NCBI RefSeq assembly: GCF_014642075.1
Contig: NZ_BMIK01000001.1
Span: 687,915 to 751,914, forward strand
Source: Parapedobacter defluvii
GTDB lineage: Bacteria > Bacteroidota > Bacteroidia > Sphingobacteriales > Sphingobacteriaceae
DNA: 64,000 nt
Direction of reading: 5' to 3'
Shown here: one piece after another, positions 35,031-42,101 of the stretch
Numbering within the stretch: position 1 is the first letter of the stretch
Layout: each line of letters begins with the position of its first letter
Notes under the pieces: model-generated
The model's database searches: none
Told to the model about the DNA's origin: nothing
The model's input: only the letters and a program-made list of their open reading frames with translations
Program-made: the position numbers and the translations under genes

Positions 35031-36326
35031 ATGACAGCTATACCAGCGATCGAGACAGCAGATAAAAATACAATTAAGCGGTTTCAGGAAGAGAAGCTGC
35101 AGCAGCTTCTGGCATACCTTCAAGCCCGTTCCCCGTATTATCAGCACCTGTTTAAGCATCGGGATATTGATATCGGTTTGATCCGGTTTTTGGAAGATTT
35201 GACGCGGATACCGATGACAACCAAAGCAGACCTGCAAGACCATAATCGGGACTTCCGTTGTGTAGATGCCGGGCAGGTCGCCGATTACGTGACCACATCG
35301 GGTACCTCCGGTGATCCCGTATTATTGGCATTGACCGATGCGGACTTGGACCGGCTTGCTTACAATGAAGCGTTGTCGTACCAGTGCATGGGATTGCAAC
35401 GCGGAAATTCATTGCAGCTTACTACGACCATCGACCGGCGTTTCATGGCAGGATTGGCCTATTTCCTCGGAGCGCGCAAAGCCGGCATCGGGATTGCGCG
35501 GGTGGGATCCGGTGTGCCTGAACTGCAATGGGATACCATCGCCCGGGTGCAGCCCGACGCGTTGGTCTGTGTACCGTCGTTTTTGCTTAAGATGATCGAA
35601 TTTGCTGAGGCAAATGGCATTGATTATCAAAGAAGCAGCGTCAAAAAAGCCCTCTGCATCGGGGAGCCGCTGCGTAATCCCGATTTCTCCTTCAATGCGC
35701 TCGGGCAACGCATCCGGCGGCATTGGGATATCCAGTTGTTTTCCACGTATGCATCCACAGAAATGGCTACGGCATTTACGGAATGCGAACACGGGATCGG
35801 TGGGCATCACCATCCGGAATTGATTATCACCGAATTTGTGGACGATGAGGGTAACCCCGTACCGGAAGGGCAGCCCGGTGAGCTGGTGGTCACGACGCTG
35901 GGCGTGGAAGGAATGCCGCTGCTGCGCTTCAAAACCGGGGATATTGTGCAGCCACACAATGAGCCCTGTGCTTGCGGGCGTACCACCCTGCGGCTCGGAC
36001 CCGTAATCGGCCGCAAAAATCAAATGGTCAAATATAAGGGAACCACACTTTATCCACCCGTGTTGTTCGATTTACTGAACGATTTTGAAGAAGTGGAGAA
36101 CTATGTGGTTGAAATTTCGTCGGACGAATTTGGTGAAGACGAAATCACGGTGCGGGTCGGTTCCAACCGTGCCTCCGAAGAACTGTTGCTAAAAATCAAA
36201 GATCGTTTCCGGGCCAAGCTGCGGGTAAGTCCCCGGATTTTGTTCGCTCCCATACCGGAAATCAATCGGATTAAGTTTCCTGAAAACTCACGGAAAAGCG
36301 TGACGCTTATTGATTACCGGAAATAA
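35031..36326 (+). CDS. PaaK-like aryl-activating ligase
   Basis: The 431-residue AMP-forming ligase of the phenylacetate-CoA ligase type has TTSGTSGDP (about 87-95), the STYASTEMAT core, a GRKNQMVK-type motif and a C-terminal ferredoxin-like domain. It would activate 4-coumarate made by the ammonia-lyase and load it onto ACP or CoA as the starter of the aryl polyene. Its ATG follows the TAA of the C45 gene without a gap. The phosphate-binding loop is intact. Confidence 0.88.
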   Translation: MTAIPAIETADKNTIKRFQEEKLQQLLAYLQARSPYYQHLFKHRDIDIGLIRFLEDLTRIPMTTKADLQDHNRDFRCVDAGQVADYVTTSGTSGDPVLLALTDADLDRLAYNEALSYQCMGLQRGNSLQLTTTIDRRFMAGLAYFLGARKAGIGIARVGSGVPELQWDTIARVQPDALVCVPSFLLKMIEFAEANGIDYQRSSVKKALCIGEPLRNPDFSFNALGQRIRRHWDIQLFSTYASTEMATAFTECEHGIGGHHHPELIITEFVDDEGNPVPEGQPGELVVTTLGVEGMPLLRFKTGDIVQPHNEPCACGRTTLRLGPVIGRKNQMVKYKGTTLYPPVLFDLLNDFEEVENYVVEISSDEFGEDEITVRVGSNRASEELLLKIKDRFRAKLRVSPRILFAPIPEINRIKFPENSRKSVTLIDYRK

Positions 36327-36356
36327 ACCTGACTGCTCGCCGATGATCGATTTTCT

Positions 36357-36364
36357 TATCTTTG
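36357..36364 (+). promoter_or_regulatory. -7 box 4 nt before the helicase ATG
   Basis: TATCTTTG fits TAnnTTTG exactly and ends 4 nt before the ATG. If the start site is the usual few bases downstream, the helicase mRNA would be leaderless. A clear -33 TTG is not visible. Confidence 0.35.
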
Positions 36365-36368
36365 CCGA

Positions 36369-37706
36369 ATGGAGCGACAAACCTTTGCGGATTTCAAATT
36401 CAATAAGCAGATTCTTACTGCGATTGAGGAAGCGGGTTACACAAATCCTACTCCGATCCAGCAGAAGGCTATTCCGCCGATACTAGCCGGGCAGGACGTA
36501 ATGGGTATCGCGCAGACGGGTACCGGCAAAACCGCGGCCTTTGTGCTACCTATTCTGATGAAGCTGAAATATGCGCAGGGAAAGGATGCCCGTGCACTTA
36601 TCCTTTCGCCCACACGCGAGCTCGCCATGCAGATTGATGAAAACATCCGCTTGTTTGCAACCTATACCGACTTGCGTACCGTCGTATTGTATGGTGGATT
36701 AGGGCCCAAAACCCAGATTTCAGAATTGGAAAAGGGGGTGGATATCCTCGTTGCCACACCGGGACGATTTCTCGACCTCTACCTTGCCGGCCATATCGTG
36801 ACCAAATCCTTGAACGTTCTGGTGATGGATGAGGCAGACAAGATGATGGACATGGGGTTCATCGGAAAACTGCATCGCATACTGGAGGTGGTTCCACGCA
36901 AACGGCAGAACCTGTTGTTTTCGGCAACGATGAGCGAACTCGTACATAAGATTGCCGGCGATTTTCTGGCTTTTCCTACGTTGGTGGAAGTGAGCGAACA
37001 GGCGACGCCGGCCCAAACGGTTACGCAGACACTCTACTACGTACCCAATCTGAAAACCAAGATCAACTTGTTGCAGTACTTGCTGAAAGACGATGAGACT
37101 TTTAGCCGGCTTATTGTGTTCTGCAAAACCAAAACCGTTGCAGACAACGTTTTCCATTTCCTCGAACGCCGGTACGGTACGGAAAATGTGCGAGTGATTC
37201 ACGCCAATAAGGGACAGAATACACGGATCAATTCCATCAATGCGTTTAAAGAAGGAACGATCCGGATATTGGTGGCAACGGATGTCGCGGCACGCGGATT
37301 AGACATCAGTAATGTGAGCCACGTGATCAACTTCGATGTGCCGATCGTCATCGAGGATTATGTACACCGGATCGGCCGCACAGGCCGGGCATCCCAAAAA
37401 GGAGATGCCATTACTTTCTGTAATCCGGCGGAGGAGTATTACATCCGGAAAATCGAAAAACTCATCCGGCAGCAGATTCCCGTAGCGGACATTCCCGATG
37501 GCGTATTTGTCGAAAAAACGGATTTCGAAGAGCGGCAGGCCATTGCGCGCGAAATCGATGCGCAAAAACGGAAAGATAACCCGGAATTCAAAGGTGCGTT
37601 CCATGAAAAGAAAGGAGCTAACCAGAAGACGAACAAGCAGGGGCGTAACGATAGAAAGCATAACCGTACATCCGGCAAGCCGGATACCCGCAGGACGAAG
37701 CGATGA
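36369..37706 (+). CDS. RhlE-type DEAD-box RNA helicase
   Basis: The 445-residue protein has all the core helicase motifs: Q-motif around TNPTPIQ, motif I AQTGTGKT, motif II DEAD, motif III SAT, and motif VI HRIGRTGR. The basic, Lys/Arg/Asn-rich tail (about 390-445) is typical of RhlE/SrmB types. It probably unwinds rRNA or mRNA structures, for instance in ribosome assembly or cold adaptation. It is not part of the pigment pathway. It overlaps the next small gene by 4 bp (ATGA). Confidence 0.93.
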   Translation: MERQTFADFKFNKQILTAIEEAGYTNPTPIQQKAIPPILAGQDVMGIAQTGTGKTAAFVLPILMKLKYAQGKDARALILSPTRELAMQIDENIRLFATYTDLRTVVLYGGLGPKTQISELEKGVDILVATPGRFLDLYLAGHIVTKSLNVLVMDEADKMMDMGFIGKLHRILEVVPRKRQNLLFSATMSELVHKIAGDFLAFPTLVEVSEQATPAQTVTQTLYYVPNLKTKINLLQYLLKDDETFSRLIVFCKTKTVADNVFHFLERRYGTENVRVIHANKGQNTRINSINAFKEGTIRILVATDVAARGLDISNVSHVINFDVPIVIEDYVHRIGRTGRASQKGDAITFCNPAEEYYIRKIEKLIRQQIPVADIPDGVFVEKTDFEERQAIAREIDAQKRKDNPEFKGAFHEKKGANQKTNKQGRNDRKHNRTSGKPDTRRTKR

Positions 37707-37951
37707 AGCGACTAAGAATTACTCCTTTGAACATTGCGTCGGCCTTGTTAATGACCTGGCTGCTATGGCAAATGATCGTGGATACAATTGGGATGGGCAC
37801 CATTGGCTGGATTTTCTTACTTTTGTTGGTCCTGGTTGTGGCCGATCAGTTTTTTCGCCTCATGCTGCGTAGCCTGAAGCGTGTGTGGATCGCTGAAGGG
37901 ATTTTTGTCGTATTTGTGGCGCTGGCGATCTGGATACTGAGGGTATGGTAG
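37703..37951 (+). CDS. Small membrane protein, unknown
   Basis: The 82-residue protein has two or three hydrophobic helices (about 8-28, 32-50 and 62-80) with a basic loop (RSLKRVW) between. It starts at the ATGA overlap with the helicase gene, which supports translation. I do not recognise a family. Confidence 0.7.
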   Translation: MKRLRITPLNIASALLMTWLLWQMIVDTIGMGTIGWIFLLLLVLVVADQFFRLMLRSLKRVWIAEGIFVVFVALAIWILRVW

Positions 37952-37973
37952 CGGATGGGGTAACGAGATAGGA

Positions 37974-38050
37974 CACGGATAACACGGATTAAGCGGATGT
38001 TTGCTGAAGAACTTTTTGGTGAAAATCCGTGAAATTTGTGTCATTCGTGA
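37974..38050. repeat. Dispersed-repeat-like element upstream of gldC
   Basis: A period-9 run of CACGGATAA / CACGGATTA / AGCGGATGT (37974-38000) is followed by oppositely oriented AATCCGTG words and related units (38024-38050). CACGGATT and AATCCGTG form an 8-bp inverted repeat (37983-37990 and 38024-38031). I recall very similar 'aatccgtg...tcattcgtg' elements scattered in Bacteroidota genomes (unchecked). It occupies the gap before gldC. Confidence 0.5.
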
Positions 38051-38069
38051 CTAATTTAAAAAACTAAAC

Positions 38070-38420
38070 ATGAAGAAAGCAGAAATAAAACTAACGATCG
38101 AATTGGACGACAACAATGTACCGGATAAGATTACCTGGGAATCTACGGACGGTGAAAATAAAGAAGCGCTTCCCGCAAAAGCATTGTTTTTAGCCTTATG
38201 GGATCACAACTATAAAAACTCGTTACGTATCGATTTATGGACGAAAGATATGCCGTTGGATGAAATGAAGCGGTTTTTCTATGAAACCTTACAGACATTG
38301 GGCGATACGTTTATCCGGGCTTCGGGCGACGATGAGATGGCGAAGGCGGTGATTGGCGACCTGCGGGACTACTGCGATCATTTTGCCGAAAAAATGGAGG
38401 TAACACAAAAGCAGAATTGA
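38070..38420 (+). CDS. gldC: Gliding motility protein GldC
   Basis: The 116-residue cytoplasmic protein matches GldC: MKKAEIKLTIELDDNNVPDKITW, then ALPAKALFLALWDHN and TLQTLGDTFIRASGD. GldC is a small accessory of gliding motility that belongs to the Gld set together with the type IX secretion machinery. It does not need to be near other gld genes. Length is normal. Confidence 0.92.
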   Translation: MKKAEIKLTIELDDNNVPDKITWESTDGENKEALPAKALFLALWDHNYKNSLRIDLWTKDMPLDEMKRFFYETLQTLGDTFIRASGDDEMAKAVIGDLRDYCDHFAEKMEVTQKQN

Positions 38421-38450
38421 TTTGGAAATTAGTTATAAATCTGAAATCGA

Positions 38451-38870
38451 ATGAATCACTTCTTAGTAAAATCCGAGCCATTTAAATACAGTTGGGAGCA
38501 GTTTCTCAAGGATAAACAGACCTTTTGGGATGGTGTACGTAACTATCAGGCACGGAACACCCTGCAATCCATGAAAAAAGGCGATTTGGTATTGTTTTAT
38601 CATAGCAATGAGGGCAAGGAAGTGGTCGGGATTGCCAAGGTCGTGAAAGAGCACTACCAGGATCCAACCACGAACGATGAGCGATGGGTTGTCGTGGACC
38701 TGGCCCCGGTAGAGACATTGAAGAAGCCGGTTACGCTGGAAACTATAAAGGCAGACCCGTTGCTCCAGCACATTGCATTGGTGCGGCAGGGAAGGTTATC
38801 GGTCATGCCCCTTACCCGGGAAGAATTCGATCGAATCGTCGCGTTGGGTAGTGGAAATTTTGTAGATTAG
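38451..38870 (+). CDS. EVE domain protein
   Basis: The 139-residue protein is an EVE domain, with FLVKSEPFKYSWEQF at the start and the YQARNTLQSMKKGDLVLFYHS core. EVE domains bind modified bases or RNA in a cage. It stands alone here, 30 bp after gldC, with no restriction or McrB partner nearby, and is probably a housekeeping protein. Confidence 0.9.
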   Translation: MNHFLVKSEPFKYSWEQFLKDKQTFWDGVRNYQARNTLQSMKKGDLVLFYHSNEGKEVVGIAKVVKEHYQDPTTNDERWVVVDLAPVETLKKPVTLETIKADPLLQHIALVRQGRLSVMPLTREEFDRIVALGSGNFVD

Positions 38871-38893
38871 TGCCCTAGTAAGAATTAATCCCC

Positions 38894-39901
38894 ATGGATA
38901 TGCTGAAACAATATGCAAAATATGGCCCTTTGATGTGTCTATTGACAATGGGCATGATGTCGTGCAACAACGGAACCACAACGCAGAAACAAGAAGAAGA
39001 GATCCATAATGCGGCCACACAGGTCGTGCCCGAAGAGGCGGAAGGATTGATCGGACGTTGGGATATCACCGTAGATAAAGACGGCAAGCAAGTGCCATCC
39101 TGGCTGGAAGTCAAACTTTCGGGCTTCGATGTACTGGTAGGTGCTTTCGTGGCCGATGCGGGAAGTAGCCGCCCCGTCTCACACATTACACTCAAAGACG
39201 GTGTGTTTTCTTTCCAGATTCCACCGCAATGGGAAGGAGGCGGCGGATTGTTTACCATGGAAGGGAAGCTGGAAGGAGACGGGATAAATGGGACAATCAC
39301 GACGAACAAAGGAAATGTCTTCCAATTTACCGGAGTTAAAGCGCCTTATCTGGTTAGAACAGGTGAAGTGACATGGGGCGAACCGATCGAACTGTTCAAT
39401 GGCAAGGACTTAACGGGGTGGAAAACTTCGGGCGATAACAGCCAATGGGTGGTTGAAGACGGTATATTGATCAATAAAGAAAGCGGAGCTAACCTGATCA
39501 GCGAGCAGCAGTTTGAAGATTTTAAACTGATAGCCGAATTCCGTTATAAAGAAGGGGCCAATTCCGGCATTTATTTGCGGGGGCGCTATGAAGTGCAGAT
39601 AGAAGATTCCCCGAAAGACAGGCATCCGGGGTCGCATTATTTCGGAGGCGTGTATGGATTCTTGTCGCCCAGTGAAATGGCGACGTTGGGTCCGAATGAG
39701 TGGAACCGATACGAAATCACCCTCCGGGGGCGCATGGTTACCGTTGTGGCCAATGGCAAAACAATTATCAGTAATCAGGAAATCCCGGGAATTACAGGCG
39801 GTGCACTGGATAGCCATGAAGGAGAGCCGGGCCCGATTTACATACAGGGAGACCATACCGGAGTAGAATTCCGGAAAATTACTGTGATACCGGCGAAATA
39901 G
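38894..39901 (+). CDS. DUF1080 / 3-keto-disaccharide hydrolase-like lipoprotein
   Basis: The 335-residue protein has a lipoprotein signal (MCLLTMGMMSC). Its C-terminal half (about 160-335) is a DUF1080/3-keto-disaccharide hydrolase domain beginning IELFNGKDLTGWK, with GANSGIYLRGRYEVQIEDS. The N-terminal half (about 50-155) is a beta-rich domain seen in related proteins. DUF1080 proteins are lectin-like beta-sandwiches, often hydrolases of 3-keto-glycosides. It may act on surface sugars. Confidence 0.85.
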   Translation: MDMLKQYAKYGPLMCLLTMGMMSCNNGTTTQKQEEEIHNAATQVVPEEAEGLIGRWDITVDKDGKQVPSWLEVKLSGFDVLVGAFVADAGSSRPVSHITLKDGVFSFQIPPQWEGGGGLFTMEGKLEGDGINGTITTNKGNVFQFTGVKAPYLVRTGEVTWGEPIELFNGKDLTGWKTSGDNSQWVVEDGILINKESGANLISEQQFEDFKLIAEFRYKEGANSGIYLRGRYEVQIEDSPKDRHPGSHYFGGVYGFLSPSEMATLGPNEWNRYEITLRGRMVTVVANGKTIISNQEIPGITGGALDSHEGEPGPIYIQGDHTGVEFRKITVIPAK

Positions 39902-39974
39902 TCTATCGGATAAGACCGGATAGCCAGCCAAACAATTTCCGATTGCCTTTGTTGAATACTACAAAACAGACAGT

Positions 39975-40187
39975 ATGGCAAAGACAATCGGACTTATTTT
40001 GGTCATCGTTGGTATCGTAATGTTGGTATGGACTGGTTTCTCGTTTACAAGCAAAGAGAAAGTGGTGGATATCGGGTCGGTTGAGATCAATGCAGACAAA
40101 GAAAAACAGGTTAACTGGCCGCCTTATGTCGGGGGCATCGTCTTAGTGGCAGGCGTGGTTCTGTTGCTGGTTCCACGCAGGAGATAG
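39975..40187 (+). CDS. Small two-helix membrane protein
   Basis: The 70-residue protein has hydrophobic helices at about 5-24 and 48-66 with a hydrophilic charged loop between, and ends PRRR. It resembles small DUF3185-like membrane proteins. Function unknown. Confidence 0.7.
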   Translation: MAKTIGLILVIVGIVMLVWTGFSFTSKEKVVDIGSVEINADKEKQVNWPPYVGGIVLVAGVVLLLVPRRR

Positions 40188-40219
40188 TGACTATATTCTC
40201 CAAAACATAGAAATATCCT

Positions 40220-40227
40220 TACTTTCG
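40220..40227 (+). promoter_or_regulatory. Possible -7 box before ECF sigma gene 1
   Basis: TACTTTCG is one base from TAnnTTTG and ends 5 nt before the GTG start. No -33 TTG is seen. It would produce a leaderless or nearly leaderless mRNA. Confidence 0.3.
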
Positions 40228-40232
40228 TAGTC

Positions 40233-40859
40233 GTGGAGAGAGACTACGTTACCCTTACCGATCAACAGTTGGCTTCGTTGCTACGAGCGGGGGATTCAGG
40301 TGCGTTTAAACTTATCTACGACCGGTTTTGGGACAAATTACTCGTAGTTGCGGCTAAGCGGCTGGATAATGTTCCTGAGGCCGAAGAAGCAGTACAGGAT
40401 ATATTCCTGAATCTTTGGCGCCGGCACGAGACCTTTGAACTAAAAGTATCTTTCGAAAATTACCTGGCCGTAGCTGTTAAGTTTGAGGTAATTAACCGCC
40501 GCGCGAAGCGTGTACGGGAAGAGGTGTTACACGAAGAACTCAAGTCCCTGCTGCCTGCTGCCTGCACCCACAAAGCAAGTTTTGATTTAGAATACCTTCA
40601 GCAACAGCTGGAACACAGCCTGAACAGTCTTCCCCCGAAATGTCAATTGGTATTTCGCCTCAGCCGTGAAGATGATTACACAAACAAGCAAATTGCAAAG
40701 GAGCTTGGTATCACAGAAAAGGCGGTTGAAAAGCATATCTCCAAAGCTTTAAAAGTCCTCCGCAGACGAATGGGACGGTATTATCGCTGGTATCGTATCT
40801 TGCAGAAAGAAAATTTTACAAAAAAGGTAGGGTACGATGCGTCTTCCTTGGCTATATAG
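40233..40859 (+). CDS. ECF RNA polymerase sigma factor (PUL)
   Basis: The 208-residue sigma-70 ECF protein has region 2 (AGDSGAFKLIYDRFW, then AEEAVQDIFLNLWR) and region 4 (LPPKCQLVFRLSREDDYTNKQIAKELGITEKAVEKHI). It is the Bacteroidota type that pairs with FecR anti-sigma proteins to control SusC/D loci. The start is GTG. FecR follows 14 bp downstream and SusC with an STN domain follows that, so this is the cell-surface signalling unit of the glycan locus. Confidence 0.92.
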   Translation: MERDYVTLTDQQLASLLRAGDSGAFKLIYDRFWDKLLVVAAKRLDNVPEAEEAVQDIFLNLWRRHETFELKVSFENYLAVAVKFEVINRRAKRVREEVLHEELKSLLPAACTHKASFDLEYLQQQLEHSLNSLPPKCQLVFRLSREDDYTNKQIAKELGITEKAVEKHISKALKVLRRRMGRYYRWYRILQKENFTKKVGYDASSLAI

Positions 40860-40873
40860 AAAAAGACAAGGAA

Positions 40874-41887
40874 ATGACCCCAGAAGAAATCGATCGGTTG
40901 GCCAAAAAATGGCAAGACGGTACGATAAGTGACGAAGAGTACGCGCGATTTGAGCAGTGGTACGATTCGTTTGATGATACGGTGCTCAAAATCGATTCGG
41001 ATGAAGGGGAGGCCGCTATGAAGTCGCGCCTTTACCAGCAGATTACCCATGTGGGCGGAATAGCACATACGGATTTGCTCCCCCTGTATCGCCGTCCGTT
41101 CGTGTTGCGTTATGCGGCGGTAGCAGCTGTATTGCTGGTTGCCTTTCTTTTTTACTGGAACCATCAAAATGCATTTATTGACTTGCCCTGGGTTGCTCAT
41201 GTAGATGTCCGTGCAGCGGAAGAGGTCAGGCAGGAAATATTGCCGGATGGCTCCATTATCTGGTTGAAACCCGGTGCTTCGCTTCATTACAAAAAGGATT
41301 TTGTCAGACGTGACGTGGTGCTAGTTGGCGAAGCACTGTTTGAAGTTTCAAAGAACCCGGGGCATCCCTTCCGCGTGCAGGTGGGTGACTATGTCGCAAC
41401 CGTATTGGGTACCAGTTTCAATATCCGGCAGTCAGCTAACCGTAAAGATATGGAAGTGGTGGTGCTTACCGGTAAAGTAGCGGTCCGTAAGCAGCAACAA
41501 AAAGCGGAAGGTGAAGTGTATGCTGCAAAAGCCGCTGCGGAGGTCGTATTAATGCCAAATCAACGATTGAAGACAAGCAGAGGGCTTAGGCTGGAGGCAC
41601 CGCCCGTAGAAACGCTTGAATTGCCGCAAGAGAATGAATATACACAGGGAACGGCTTATAACATGTGGTTCAATGATACTCCCTTTAAGGAGGTCGCCCG
41701 TCGTATTTCCACGAAATTCGGTATAACCATAGAAATTGACAATGAGCGGTATAATGCGTGCCGGATCAGTGCGAACCTCAACGATCAACCGCTTGAATAT
41801 TCGGTTGAATTGGTTGCTGCTGCACTGGGTGCTGAATATAAAATTGAAAAAAATAAGGTAACATTAAAAGGAGGAGGCTGCTTATGA
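40874..41887 (+). CDS. FecR family anti-sigma factor (PUL)
   Basis: The 337-residue protein has an N-terminal cytoplasmic domain (1-70), one membrane helix (about 75-94), a FecR core (LPDGSIIWLKPGASLHY) and a C-terminal DUF4974/STN-interacting domain (about 255-335). It holds the sigma factor inactive until the STN domain of the SusC receptor signals ligand binding. It follows the sigma gene by 14 bp. The gap to susC is about 214 bp with two direct repeats and a hairpin. Confidence 0.9.
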   Translation: MTPEEIDRLAKKWQDGTISDEEYARFEQWYDSFDDTVLKIDSDEGEAAMKSRLYQQITHVGGIAHTDLLPLYRRPFVLRYAAVAAVLLVAFLFYWNHQNAFIDLPWVAHVDVRAAEEVRQEILPDGSIIWLKPGASLHYKKDFVRRDVVLVGEALFEVSKNPGHPFRVQVGDYVATVLGTSFNIRQSANRKDMEVVVLTGKVAVRKQQQKAEGEVYAAKAAAEVVLMPNQRLKTSRGLRLEAPPVETLELPQENEYTQGTAYNMWFNDTPFKEVARRISTKFGITIEIDNERYNACRISANLNDQPLEYSVELVAAALGAEYKIEKNKVTLKGGGCL

Positions 41888-41906
41888 TCTGATGGATACA
41901 CCCCTG

Positions 41907-41954
41907 CCAAACGGTAAATGTTTGCCTGTTACTAACTACTAACCAAACGGTAAA
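41907..41954. repeat. 12-bp direct repeats upstream of susC
   Basis: CCAAACGGTAAA is present exactly at 41907-41918 and 41943-41954, 36 bp apart. They lie 150-195 bp before the SusC start and could be sites for a regulator. Their identity over 12 bp is unlikely to be chance in such a short gap. Confidence 0.5.
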
Positions 41955-42062
41955 CGAATGAGAAGGAGTGAAACCAAGTTGTAAATAAATATCCTGAAAA
42001 AGTCCAGATTCTGGCTGCCACCAGAACCCGGACAGTGGTTTAATAAAATGTAGTACTTTATC

Positions 42063-42083
42063 TTGGGAATTGTTAATTCCCAA
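42063..42083. promoter_or_regulatory. Perfect 9-bp inverted repeat before susC
   Basis: TTGGGAATT and AATTCCCAA (42063-42071 and 42075-42083) are exact reverse complements with a 3-nt spacer, 18 bp before the susC ATG. It could be an operator or an RNA hairpin that controls translation of susC. Confidence 0.5.
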
Positions 42084-42101
42084 TCAAACCGAAACAAAAA
42101 T

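Noticed and set aside
4399-36326. The pigment locus as an entirely new biosynthetic system
   Set aside because: The darA/darB pair, ammonia-lyase and aryl-polyene gene set identify a known class, the flexirubins. Only individual parts look unusual.
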